64,000 nucleotides of DNA. Source: Nocardia arthritidis NBRC 100137. GTDB taxonomy: Bacteria > Actinomycetota > Actinomycetes > Mycobacteriales > Mycobacteriaceae. Each line of letters opens with the position of its first letter. The stretch's first letter is position 1. Positions 47,365-55,846 of the stretch are shown piece after piece. The position numbers and the translations under genes were made by a program. The stretch is taken from the NCBI RefSeq assembly GCF_001612765.1, contig NZ_BDBB01000013.1, forward strand, positions 140,533 through 204,532, read 5' to 3'. Below the pieces are notes generated by a model, which was given only the letters and a program-made list of their open reading frames with translations, made no database searches and was not told the DNA's origin.

Positions 47365-48938
47365 ACGTTCCGGTCGTGATCGTCGGCGCCGGACCCACCG
47401 GGCTCACCGCGGCCCTCCTGCTCGCCCGATACGGTGTCGAGTCACTGGTCCTGGAACGGTGGGAAGGCATCTATCCGCAACCGCGGGCGGTGCACTTGGA
47501 CGGCGAAATCCGCAGGCTCCTGGCAAGGTTGGGTGTCGGGGACGAATTCGGCGCCATCTCCCGGCCGGCGCTCGGCCTGCGTCTGCTCGACCGGGACCTG
47601 CGGGTGCTGGCCGAATTCCACCGCGATCCAGCAGGCGGCCGCAACGGGTACCCGGACGCGAACATGTTCGACCAACCGGAGCTGGAGGCGATTCTGCGTA
47701 CCGCGGCGCAGCGTCATACGGGAGTGACCGTCCGGGGCGACGCCGAAGTCACGGCGGTGACCCAGGAGATCCGCGGCGTCCGGGTCGACTTCACCGACCG
47801 GACCACCGGCGCGACGGAAGCGGTCCATGCGCGGTACGTCCTGGGCTGCGACGGGGCGAACAGCCTGGTTCGCGCGTCCATCGGCGCCGAGATGCGTGAG
47901 CTGAACTTCGAGCAACGGTGGCTGGTCGTCGACGCGGTTACCACGGCCGACCTCGGGGCATGGGAAGGCGTGCATCAGGTCTGCGATCCCTTCCGCGCCG
48001 CGACCTACATGCGCATCGGAACGACACGGTATCGATGGGAGTTCCGCCTGCGTCCCGGTGAGGCAGCGGCCGATTACGAGCAGATCGGCCGGGTTCACGA
48101 GCTGATCCGCCCCTGGACCGGCGACGTTCCGGTGAAGGAAGTCCAGTTGCTCCGGGTGGCCGAGTACACCTTCCGCGCGCAGCTCGCCGACCGCTGGCGG
48201 GCCGGCCGGGTCTTCCTGCTGGGCGACGCCGCCCATCTCACCCCACCGTTCATCGGCCAGGGCATGGGCGCGGGCCTGCGGGACGCGGCCAACCTCACCT
48301 GGAAGCTCGCGGGCGTGCTCGCCGGAGATCTGCCCGAGCAACTACTGGGCTCCTACGAGATCGAACGAAAACCACACGCGCGAAACATGATTCGGCTCGC
48401 GAAGTTCACCGGAATGGCGATGACCGAGGGCGGTCAACTGGGCGACCTGCTGCGCCGTCTTCTCGCTCCGCGCCTGCGTCGCCTGCCCGGTTTCCACGCA
48501 CTGGTCACCAGCGGCGAGACACCACCGCTACGCCGGTCCGTGCTGGTCGCGCGGCCGCGCTTGGGTGGCGGCCGCGCGGGCCATCTGGTGCCCAACGTGG
48601 TCCTGGAGGACGGTCGTCGTTACGACGATGTCGTCGGGGGCCGGTACGCGATCGTCACCGCGGTTCAGCCGACCTCCGCGCAGCGCACACTGGTCAGCGA
48701 GCGCGGGGGAGTGGTGGTGACGGCAGCCCCAGGGACCGATCTGCGGAGGTGGCTGCGGCGTGGTGGCGCCCGTGCGGTTCTCGTCCGTCCGGACGGCGCC
48801 GTGCAGCGCTCCGGCCGGGACTTGCTGGAACTCTGCGCAGCCATGCCACGATTCGGTTCGCGCGCTCGCGAGGATCACGCCGACGGCTCGAGCCCTCCTG
48901 GGCCCGCTTCCGGCAGCGCAGTAGGGTGGAAACCATGA
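47361..48938 (+). CDS. FAD-dependent aromatic monooxygenase (MhpA/PheA-like)
   Basis: 525 residues from GTG overlapping the DoxX stop (GTGA). GxGxxG in VVIVGAGPTGLTAALLLARY, DG motif in GCDGANSLVRASIG, and GDAAHLTPPFIGQGMGAGLR as the second FAD site. The C-terminal thioredoxin-like domain (about 390-500) matches 3-(3-hydroxyphenyl)propionate or phenol hydroxylases. It would ortho-hydroxylate a phenolic acid to give the catechol that the VOC dioxygenase of the operon cleaves. Confidence 0.88.
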   Translation: MNVPVVIVGAGPTGLTAALLLARYGVESLVLERWEGIYPQPRAVHLDGEIRRLLARLGVGDEFGAISRPALGLRLLDRDLRVLAEFHRDPAGGRNGYPDANMFDQPELEAILRTAAQRHTGVTVRGDAEVTAVTQEIRGVRVDFTDRTTGATEAVHARYVLGCDGANSLVRASIGAEMRELNFEQRWLVVDAVTTADLGAWEGVHQVCDPFRAATYMRIGTTRYRWEFRLRPGEAAADYEQIGRVHELIRPWTGDVPVKEVQLLRVAEYTFRAQLADRWRAGRVFLLGDAAHLTPPFIGQGMGAGLRDAANLTWKLAGVLAGDLPEQLLGSYEIERKPHARNMIRLAKFTGMAMTEGGQLGDLLRRLLAPRLRRLPGFHALVTSGETPPLRRSVLVARPRLGGGRAGHLVPNVVLEDGRRYDDVVGGRYAIVTAVQPTSAQRTLVSERGGVVVTAAPGTDLRRWLRRGGARAVLVRPDGAVQRSGRDLLELCAAMPRFGSRAREDHADGSSPPGPASGSAVGWKP

Positions 48939-49042
48939 AACTTCTCCTCACCGCCGGTGTCGTGCTCCTGGTTCTCTTCGGCATCTCCAAGCTGCGCCGG
49001 CGCAGCGACGCGGACATGTGGCACGAGGTGACCACCCGCTGA
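48935..49042 (+). CDS. DLW-39 family small membrane protein
   Basis: 35 residues: one transmembrane helix (KLLLTAGVVLLVLFGISKL), a basic stretch and the C-terminal ADMWHEVTTR, a variant of the DLW(x)EAT ending of actinobacterial DLW-39 proteins. These are normally found beside gyrA/tRNA genes, and here it is 6 bp before tRNA-Ala. It overlaps the stop of the monooxygenase gene. It indicates that this end of the region is the ancestral gyrA-tRNA locus. Confidence 0.7.
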   Translation: MKLLLTAGVVLLVLFGISKLRRRSDADMWHEVTTR

Positions 49043-49048
49043 AACCCT

Positions 49049-49121
49049 GGGGCCTTAGCTCAATTGGCAGAGCACTGCCTTTGCAAGGCAGGGGTTAGGG
49101 GTTCGATTCCCCTAGGCTCCA
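49049..49121 (+). tRNA. alaT: tRNA-Ala (TGC), copy 2
   Basis: Same 73-nt cloverleaf as at 43,726 but on the plus strand, anticodon TGC within CTTTGCAAG. Because it adjoins the DLW-39 gene and points the same way as tRNA-Ile, it is likely the original partner of the ileT-alaT pair, now about 34 kb away. Confidence 0.96.
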
Positions 49122-49293
49122 CTGATTACGGACTCGAGGTTTCGAGGGATACGCCGCTGATGTTTGTGTCCAATTGGACACAAACCAGTGGCGGCACAGC
49201 CGCAGCAACACGTCGCAATCAGGCGGTATTCGCCCGTACTGTGCCAGACTGGCCCGGCACAGTAATGCACTCCTCACCCTCGGAGGACCGTCT

Positions 49294-50019
49294 ATGACGA
49301 ATTCTGTTGCGCCACTCGAATTGCCCGAACCTCTGGTCATCACGCTGGGGAATCTCAAGGGCGGTGTCGGTAAAACGACATCAGCGTTCTTCTTGGCGAG
49401 CTACTTCGCTTCGGTTCACGAACGGCGGGTGCTGGTGATCGACGCCGACCCGCTCAGCCAGACCGGATACTCCTGGTACCGGCGCCTGGTCAAAGGGGGC
49501 ATCGAGGTGCCTTTCGATCTTGTCGCTTTCCCCTCACGGCACGTCGACGACTGCATCACCGACAATGCCGCCGATTTCGACGTCATCATCGTTGATGCCG
49601 GGGGTGAGTCGGCCGAGATATTCAAGGCCGCGATTCCCGAGAGCGATGAACTCTTGCTGTTGACGAGTGTCAGCCCGTCCGAGGTGAAACGCGTACCGAG
49701 CACCTTCAAAGCCGCCGAGGAGGCAGCGGCCGACAGCAACCGGGAAATACGGGTTCGGGTGCTGATGACGAAAGTCCCGGTGATCATGAAGAAAGGTGTG
49801 AATGTCTCGACCGAATACCGGGCGCAGCGGGGATACCTGGAGAGCGCGGGCTACGACGTCTTCGATTCCTATTTGAGCGCGTGGAAATGGTATCGAGAAG
49901 CGGCCGACGGGGAGGTCGGGGAGGGCGCGGAGAACCCGATCGAGGATCTCGGCGAGTACCGGCAGGTGGGCGACGAGCTGGTGAATGCGTACCGGGCACT
50001 ATTGGAGGTGCCGGCCTGA
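49294..50019 (+). CDS. ParA/Soj-like ATPase
   Basis: 241 residues; ATG 6 nt after GGAGGA. Deviant Walker A KGGVGKTT at 22-29, then VLVIDADPLSQTGYSWYRRL and DVIIVDAGGESAEIFKAAIP. Lacks an N-terminal HTH. This short form is typical of plasmid, conjugative-element or carboxysome/chemotaxis positioning ATPases. It starts 172 bp after tRNA-Ala and overlaps the next gene (TGATG). Confidence 0.85.
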   Translation: MTNSVAPLELPEPLVITLGNLKGGVGKTTSAFFLASYFASVHERRVLVIDADPLSQTGYSWYRRLVKGGIEVPFDLVAFPSRHVDDCITDNAADFDVIIVDAGGESAEIFKAAIPESDELLLLTSVSPSEVKRVPSTFKAAEEAAADSNREIRVRVLMTKVPVIMKKGVNVSTEYRAQRGYLESAGYDVFDSYLSAWKWYREAADGEVGEGAENPIEDLGEYRQVGDELVNAYRALLEVPA

Positions 50020-50810
50020 TGCCTCCACAACGCAGGAAGGGTTCGATCGGCGGCGCCAATCCGCTGTCCGACACCGCGGAGCACACCCCGCCCGTCTCAC
50101 CGCTGCGCGATGCCGAATGGCGGCGGCCGAAGCCGGCCGTGAGCCCGAACGTCTTGACCATGCCGGTGCCCGACGCGGGTGACGGCCCGCTGAGCGACCG
50201 CGAGCGAGCGCAGTTGACGGTGTGCGAATCGTCGATCGACACGCTGCGAATCGCGTTCTGGGCGGCCGGGCGGGCCCTGCAGATCGTGCGCGACGGCCGG
50301 CTGTACCGCGACAGCCACGAGACGTTCGACGAGTACGTGGAACAGCGGTGGGACATGCAGCGGTCCTACGCCCACAAGCTCATTCGCGCCTGGCCGCTGG
50401 CCGCGCGGCTGCATCCGATCGCGCCCGCGATCAACGAGGGCCAGGTGCGTGAACTGCTGCCGGTGGCGGCCGAATACGGCGAAGACGCGGCGGTCACCGT
50501 GTACACCACCGTGGCGGCGGGCGCCGATGTGAAGGTCACCGCGGGAAAGCTTCGGCAAGCGGTGGCCCTCCTGCCCGAACGCTATGACGAAGAAGTGGTG
50601 ATCGAGCGCCTTCAGGCGTGGTTGCGCGGTGAATTGCGGGGCAACGAGAACGACCGTGCGGCCGACATCTTCACCGCCATGGAATCCCGGCTCGCCGCGC
50701 TGACCAAGCGCCTCGTCAGAGGGTCCAACGACGACCCGCGCGCGGCCCGCGAGTTCGCGGCGAAGCTCCGGACGATCGCCAGGCAGATCGAGGAACAGAT
50801 CACCGCGTGA
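50019..50810 (+). CDS. ParB-like partner with HTH segment
   Basis: 263 residues. Start ATG overlaps the ParA stop. Residues 1-60 polar and Pro-rich; about 65-150 include ERAQLTVCESSIDTLRIAFW, RLYRDSHETFDEYVEQRWDM and RSYAHKLIRAWPLAARLHPI, a DUF3102-like HTH pattern; the C-terminus is coiled (about 215-262). It has no ParB nuclease motif. Together with the ATPase it looks like a partition or maintenance module from a mobile element. Confidence 0.65.
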   Translation: MPPQRRKGSIGGANPLSDTAEHTPPVSPLRDAEWRRPKPAVSPNVLTMPVPDAGDGPLSDRERAQLTVCESSIDTLRIAFWAAGRALQIVRDGRLYRDSHETFDEYVEQRWDMQRSYAHKLIRAWPLAARLHPIAPAINEGQVRELLPVAAEYGEDAAVTVYTTVAAGADVKVTAGKLRQAVALLPERYDEEVVIERLQAWLRGELRGNENDRAADIFTAMESRLAALTKRLVRGSNDDPRAAREFAAKLRTIARQIEEQITA

Positions 50811-51142
50811 ACCACGAAAAGACGACGCGCCCCGCGGCGGAACCTTTTCCCTGCGGGGCGCAGTGTCTCCGGATGAATACATTTCGGTGCCGCGGAATTC
50901 ATATTGCAGGACAACGCGGCGAAACGAGTTATTATTTCGTTACGAAATCAAAGGCGCGTTGCGCTTTACAAGGTGCGATATATGCCGAAAGGTGAACGCT
51001 CGGATCGGATCCGCTGGACTGACGAATCACCGTGATGGTTTTCGAATCAATTCGAAGTCTTTGGTGACGTCCCGCGCGCCGCGAACCACGGCGTCGTACG
51101 GCCCACCGAAGGCAAGCGATATGAGCATCGGAGGACCGCATC
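50811..51142. promoter_or_regulatory. AT-rich intergenic region with a palindrome
   Basis: 332 bp. ATTTCGT-T-ACGAAAT (50934-50948) is a perfect 7-bp inverted repeat in a locally AT-rich stretch; it could be an operator or a binding site of the partition module. GGAGGA at 51131-51136 is the ribosome binding site of the next gene. Confidence 0.5.
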
Positions 51143-52021
51143 ATGGCATCATCGACCGACGTCCGATATATCCGCTACCTGCGGCGTGCTGTTTTCTGGG
51201 CACTCACCGCGGGAGCGGCCGCCCTGCTGGGCATGTTGTTCAACGCCGCGGAGGCATCGGCCCAGCCGGTGACCATCCCGGGCGTAGGAACATTCGAGGT
51301 TTCCGACGAAATACCGCTTCCCGACGCACCGGAGAAGCTGTTCCGGAACAACGCTATCCTTCCGGTCGCGCAAGCTCCGGTAACGGCCGGAATCCCGGAA
51401 ATCGGGGCCGGTGCCGCTACTGCCGTCTCGCACATCGAGATCGCACCGGCCGCGCTCGGCCCGGCGATCGAGATCGCACCGGCCACGCTCGGCCCGGCGG
51501 TCGAGTTCCCGATCTCGGTCGTCGTCCCGGCGATCGAACTGCCGGTGCCGACGATCATTCCGGCGATCGAGATTCCGCTCCTGGGCGCACTCCCGGAGAT
51601 CGAACTCCCGTTCCTCGCCGAGTTCCCGGACATCATGCCGAGGGCGCCCACCCCGCCCGCGGCGGTGATACCGCAGAAGAGTGCCGGAGAGACGGCAGTC
51701 GACGCGGCACGAACCAAACTCGGCTCCGATTACAGCTACGGCGCGGTCGGCCCGGATTCCTTCGATTGCTCCGGTTTGGTGCAGTGGTCCTACGAGCAGG
51801 CCGGCGTGGAGCTGCCGCGCACCAGCTACGACCAGCTCGCCACCGGTATGCCGGTGCCGCTCGACGAGCTGCAGCCAGGCGACGTGGTGTCGTTCTACGG
51901 CGGAAGCCACTCCGCCCTCTACGCCGGCGACGGCAAAGTCATCCACGCATCGACTTACGGCATAGGGGTGACCACTTCCCCGCTCTCTTCGATGCCGGTG
52001 ACCGGTGCCCGCCGATTCTGA
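51143..52021 (+). CDS. Secreted NlpC/P60 family peptidoglycan hydrolase
   Basis: 292 residues. Signal peptide 1-40 (hydrophobic 17-32, cleavage after ASA). Residues 95-165 are a run of degenerate repeats IEIAPAALGPAIEIAPATLG, AIELPVPTIIPAIEIP. The NlpC/P60 domain (about 182-290) has Cys209 in FDCSGLVQWS and His256 in GGSHSALYAG, with His268 as possible third residue. It should cut D-Glu-mDAP stem peptides in the cell wall, like RipA relatives. No coiled-coil or PG-binding domain is visible apart from the repeat. Confidence 0.88.
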   Translation: MASSTDVRYIRYLRRAVFWALTAGAAALLGMLFNAAEASAQPVTIPGVGTFEVSDEIPLPDAPEKLFRNNAILPVAQAPVTAGIPEIGAGAATAVSHIEIAPAALGPAIEIAPATLGPAVEFPISVVVPAIELPVPTIIPAIEIPLLGALPEIELPFLAEFPDIMPRAPTPPAAVIPQKSAGETAVDAARTKLGSDYSYGAVGPDSFDCSGLVQWSYEQAGVELPRTSYDQLATGMPVPLDELQPGDVVSFYGGSHSALYAGDGKVIHASTYGIGVTTSPLSSMPVTGARRF

Positions 52022-52100
52022 CTTCCTCTGGTGAATCCGCGCCGACAGTGCTCGGTCCGGGAGAGACTGCCGCGACGAGCACCGACAGATGCCCGGCTAC

Positions 52101-52805
52101 TCAGTCCGTGAGGGGACCGTGCCGGTCCAGGTGCAGGTAGGTGAATCCGGTGACGAGCAGGCACACCACGGTCGCGGTGATCAGCATCGCCCAGCCCGCC
52201 ACCAGCAGGCTCAGCAGTCCGCCGAGCAGCGCGCCGAGCACGAAACCGGCGTAGAGCAGGAAGTATCCGAGCCAGTCGGCGTAGTCGCCGCCACTGAGAT
52301 GACGTTCGATACCCTGCCCCATCTTGACCAGCGTCCCGGTGACGTAACTGAGCGGCACCGACACCTCACCGTTCTGCACGAACGATGTGTTGAGCGCCCC
52401 GACACCGAAGGCGACGAGCATGATCGGCAGCAGCCCGATCGGCTCGACTCCCCTCAGATACTCCAGGATGTCGATGATCGATGCGAGCGCCAGGCACACG
52501 GTGGTGAGCAGGGTGGATCCGTGCGGGTGCCCGGACCAGTAACGCCTGCGGCACCACGAGGCCACGACGACACCGGAGAGGAATGACATCAGCAATCCGG
52601 TGGCCGCCAACGCCAGGTCCGGCTCGTCGTGGAAGTATCCGAGGACACCCCGTTCGGTATTGCCCGTCATGAAGGTGACGAAATAACCGGCCGTATGCAT
52701 GAATGCCGCAGCGCCGATCAGCCCGGCTAGTGCGGCCAGTACCCAGGACAGTCTGGCCTCGGAGTCGAAAAGCGCTTTTCTCCGACTTTCCTCCAGTTCC
52801 GGCAC
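52101..52805 (-). CDS. DUF1275 (YoaK) family membrane protein
   Basis: 234 residues from GTG, 8 nt after AAAGGAG. Family signatures: DSEARLSWVLAALAGLIGAA, AGYFVTFMTGNTERG, VAFGVGALNTSFVQNGEVSV, and YVTGTLVKMGQGIERHL. Six predicted helices. Described as possible transporter or stress membrane protein; function not known. Convergent with the NlpC/P60 gene. Confidence 0.88.
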   Translation of the reverse strand: MPELEESRRKALFDSEARLSWVLAALAGLIGAAAFMHTAGYFVTFMTGNTERGVLGYFHDEPDLALAATGLLMSFLSGVVVASWCRRRYWSGHPHGSTLLTTVCLALASIIDILEYLRGVEPIGLLPIMLVAFGVGALNTSFVQNGEVSVPLSYVTGTLVKMGQGIERHLSGGDYADWLGYFLLYAGFVLGALLGGLLSLLVAGWAMLITATVVCLLVTGFTYLHLDRHGPLTD

Positions 52806-53021
52806 AGGTCGAACTCCTTTCGGTACGACGCGACACCCCAGTGAAGCAGGCAGATCATCGAATTCGCCGACGCAGCGCCGATAGATCGTCACGGTCCCGC
52901 GGCGGCGAGGGGTTCCCGCGCGGTCACCCGGCACAACCGGTATCGAGCGTCCGGACGCGGCGGCTGGGGTTGGTCTCGCGATTGCTCGGGGCGCGCAGGC
53001 GGCGGCACGACGTGGCAGGGC

Positions 53022-54023
53022 ATGGATCTGCGCGGCCGCATGTGGCAGGTGGCCGAGCCGGCCCGGAGGGAATCGCTGCTCGGTTACCGTGCTGAGGTGG
53101 ATACTCTGTTCGACTTCCTGCTGACCGAGCCGGTGGCGACCGCTCCGCTGGACGATGTCGCCGCGGCATGGACGCGACATCGCGTGGCCGCGAACCGATT
53201 CGACCAGCCGGTGGAGGTCGCGATCGCGGGCGGCTTCGGCGCCGACCGGCTCGGGTTCGCCTTCCTGTCCGGCTATCAGGAGGCGTTGCGGACGCTGATT
53301 CCGGACCTGCCGGACGACGAGCTGGTCGCGATGTGCGCGACCGAGGAGGGCGGCGGCCACCCCGCCGCGATCCGCACAACGCTCACCGAACGGGACGGGG
53401 CCTGGCTGGTCGACGGGACGAAGTCGTTCGCGACCATGGGCTCGTTCGCAGGACAGTTGGTGGTGATCGCCACTGTCGGCGCGGCGCCCGACGGACGGAA
53501 TCGGCTGCGCGCCTGCATGGTCGGGGCAGGCGAAGCCGGCGTGCGTCTCACCGATCGTCCCGCGCTCCCGTTCGCGCCCGAGGTTCCGCACGCATCCGTC
53601 GTGCTGACCGGTGCGCCCGCGCTGGTGCTGCCCGGCGACGGGTATCTGGACTACCTCAAGCCGTTCCGGACGATCGAGGACATCCACGTGCTGGCCGCCA
53701 CGCTGGGCTGGCTGGTTCGGGTGGCCCGGGCGTCGGACTGGCCGCGGGCGAGTCGGCAACAGCTGCTGACCGTGGTGGCCGCGGTGCGCGGCCTGGACAT
53801 CGCCGCGCCGAGTTCCGCGGGCGTGCACATCGCCCTCGGCGGCGTCTTCGAACTGTTCGGATCGCTGCTTGCCGAGCTCGAGCCGTTGTGGCAGTCCGCG
53901 GACCCGGTGACGCGACAGAGGTGGGAACGAGACCGGCCGCTGCTGGCCACCGCCGGGCGGGTGCGTGGGCAGCGGCTCACCGCCGCGTGGCGGGCGATAG
54001 AACCGGACGACCAGTCGGAATAG
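53022..54023 (+). CDS. Acyl-CoA dehydrogenase-like protein
   Basis: 333 residues. The flavin-binding middle domain is clear: MCATEEGGGHPAAIRTTLTE and GTKSFATMGSFAGQLVVIAT. The N-terminal helical domain is present but short, and the C-terminal helical domain (about 215-325) lacks the usual catalytic Glu motif and RxxQxxG repeats, so activity is uncertain. Similar proteins occur as single genes in Nocardia. The start is the first ATG without a good ribosome binding site; a second ATG at 53040 is possible. Confidence 0.72.
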   Translation: MDLRGRMWQVAEPARRESLLGYRAEVDTLFDFLLTEPVATAPLDDVAAAWTRHRVAANRFDQPVEVAIAGGFGADRLGFAFLSGYQEALRTLIPDLPDDELVAMCATEEGGGHPAAIRTTLTERDGAWLVDGTKSFATMGSFAGQLVVIATVGAAPDGRNRLRACMVGAGEAGVRLTDRPALPFAPEVPHASVVLTGAPALVLPGDGYLDYLKPFRTIEDIHVLAATLGWLVRVARASDWPRASRQQLLTVVAAVRGLDIAAPSSAGVHIALGGVFELFGSLLAELEPLWQSADPVTRQRWERDRPLLATAGRVRGQRLTAAWRAIEPDDQSE

Positions 54024-54048
54024 CGCTCGCCCTGGCCTGAAATGGGGA

Positions 54049-54117
54049 GCGGGCCTCGGCGAAGGGGGGGAGTTAGCCGAGGCCCGCGTAGGGTCGGCCC
54101 GGGGGGGAGGGGCCGAC
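54049..54117 (+). terminator. Tandem hairpins after the acyl-CoA dehydrogenase-like gene
   Basis: First stem GCGGGCCTCGGC (54049-54060) with GCCGAGGCCCGC (54076-54087), 12 bp perfect. Second stem GTCGGCCC (54093-54100) with GGGCCGAC (54110-54117). They start 26 bp after the stop codon and are probably terminators; two in a row is unusual. Confidence 0.75.
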
Positions 54118-54844
54118 GTGAACGATGCTACTCGATGATGTGCGATTGTGTGCGCGTGGGGGACGGCCACGTTCCAAGTTTTTCGGGTTGGCTCACCTTC
54201 CGGACACCCCGCGGCGGCTGTTGCCGCGCGATCGGCGGCCGCCTCGCTTCGGACCGTTGGCCTAATGTTTGCCAAAAGCCTTGGCGAGTAACCTTTTCCG
54301 GGGATTTTCGCGGGCGTGAACTGCTACGGCACCGAGCGGCACGGAACATGCCGACCAGTCGCCGCGCCACGAAATCGATGGAAGTCCGGGCGTGTCGACC
54401 ACGTCGGGTGTGGCGTCGCGCGGCGTGCGTGAAGGCCGAACTTGTCATACCCCGATGCGAACATGTGTTCGTGTTCACCGACTCCACGGTTCCCGCGAAG
54501 CGCACCCGCTCGTCGCTACGGCTCTTGCTCGAACTTCCTCCATTCGAGTACGGGTCATCCCCGATTCGGGTAGTCCACTACGCGCGCTCCGATGCCGGGG
54601 CACGCCGGATCATCGAATCGGTCGCATTCCGATCCGGTACCCCCGAGCACCGACTGGATCGGAATGCGGCCTCCTGCTGTTGCCCGTGCCGTTCGCGAGG
54701 CCGCCCACGCCGAACAAATCGGATGAAATTGTCGGCGGGCAGGACAATACTGACTCGGGTATCGGCCGGTCACCCGATCCAGCGAGTCGTCGGGCGCCTG
54801 GCGCCGCACTGCATCACATCGAACTCATCAACCCCAGGAGAATC
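54118..54844. other. Long leader/intergenic region before the DrrAB genes
   Basis: About 730 bp in which no open frame has a credible start or homology. It contains the 13-bp inverted repeat listed separately and a ribosome binding site AGGAG just before 54,845. A regulatory RNA or a decayed gene could be hidden here; nothing supports a specific call. Confidence 0.4.
54623..54668. repeat. 13-bp perfect inverted repeat upstream of the ABC genes
   Basis: CGCATTCCGATCC (54623-54635) and GGATCGGAATGCG (54656-54668) are separated by 20 bases. The loop has GGTACC and no T run follows, so it may be an operator or RNA structure rather than a terminator. It is 177 bp before the start of the DrrA-like gene. 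Confidence 0.8.
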
Positions 54845-55846
54845 ATGCCCGACGCAATAGTCGCCGAGGGTCTGGTCAAACGATACGGCCAACTGGTGGC
54901 CCTCGACGGCCTCGACCTGAGGGTCCCGGAAGGGACCGTCACCGCACTGCTCGGACCCAACGGCGCAGGTAAGACCACCACTGTCCGGGTGTTCACCACC
55001 CTGCTGGTGCCGGATGCCGGGCACGCTACGGTCGCGGGAATCGATGTGCTGCGCGAGCCGCAGGCGTTGCGTTCCCGTATCGGTGCGTCGGGGCAATACG
55101 CCGCGGTCGACGAATATCTCACCGGTTTCGAGAATTTGGAAATGGTGGGACGTCTTTATCACATGGGCGTGCAGCGAAGTAAGGAACGCGCGCGCGAATT
55201 GCTCGAACGATTCCGGCTCACCGACGCCGCGGACCGGCCGGTCAAGGGCTACTCCGGCGGTATGCGCCGTCGCCTCGACCTGGCGGGCGCGCTGGTCGCG
55301 AATCCACCCGTCCTGTTTCTCGACGAGCCGACCACCGGGCTGGACCCCCGCGCGCGTCTGGATCTTTGGGACGTCATCGAGGAATTGGTCGCAGGCGGGA
55401 CCACGTTGCTGCTCACCACGCAGTACATGGAGGAGGCGGATCGGCTCGCCGATTCGATCGCCGTGATCGACCACGGCAAGGTGATCGCCAAGGGCACCGC
55501 GGACGAACTCAAGACCATGGTCGGCGGTGACCGGATCGAGTTGACCGTCGACCGCGTCGACAATCTCGCGACGGCCGAGACGGCGCTGAGAAGCCTGGCC
55601 GACGGCGAGATCCACCTCGAACCGGGGTTGCGCCGGATCACCGTACCGGTCGTCGACGGATCGCAGGCTCTGGTGGCGGCGGTGGGGCGGCTGGCCGAGC
55701 ACAACGTGCAGATCCACGATGTCGGGCTGCGCCGCACGTCCCTCGACGACGTCTTCCTCACCCTCACCGGCCACGAAGCGGAGGCGAGCGCCGGCCCCGA
55801 CGCGGCGAACGACAAGCTGGAAGCTACGGAAGGAACCATCCGATGA
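54845..55846 (+). CDS. Daunorubicin-resistance-type ABC ATPase (DrrA family)
   Basis: 333 residues. Walker A LLGPNGAGKTTTVRVFTTLL, Q-loop region SGQYAAVDEYLTGFENLEMV typical of DrrA, signature KGYSGGMRRRLDLAGALV, Walker B PVLFLDEPTTGLDPRAR, H-loop TTQYMEEADRLADSI, then the DrrA C-terminal domain up to LRRTSLDDVFLTLTGHEAEA. AGGAG precedes the ATG. It is coupled to the permease gene by ATGA. Such pairs export drugs or lipids; substrate unknown. Confidence 0.92.
   Translation: MPDAIVAEGLVKRYGQLVALDGLDLRVPEGTVTALLGPNGAGKTTTVRVFTTLLVPDAGHATVAGIDVLREPQALRSRIGASGQYAAVDEYLTGFENLEMVGRLYHMGVQRSKERARELLERFRLTDAADRPVKGYSGGMRRRLDLAGALVANPPVLFLDEPTTGLDPRARLDLWDVIEELVAGGTTLLLTTQYMEEADRLADSIAVIDHGKVIAKGTADELKTMVGGDRIELTVDRVDNLATAETALRSLADGEIHLEPGLRRITVPVVDGSQALVAAVGRLAEHNVQIHDVGLRRTSLDDVFLTLTGHEAEASAGPDAANDKLEATEGTIR

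Noticed and set aside
53168..54040. Overlapping 290-codon plus frame in the acyl-CoA dehydrogenase-like gene
   Set aside because: Arg/Gly-rich shadow frame; the frame kept carries the flavin-domain motifs.
54128..54505. 125-codon minus frame before the DrrAB genes
   Set aside because: Arg/Ser-rich translation without motif, no good ribosome binding site, and it overlaps probable terminators.
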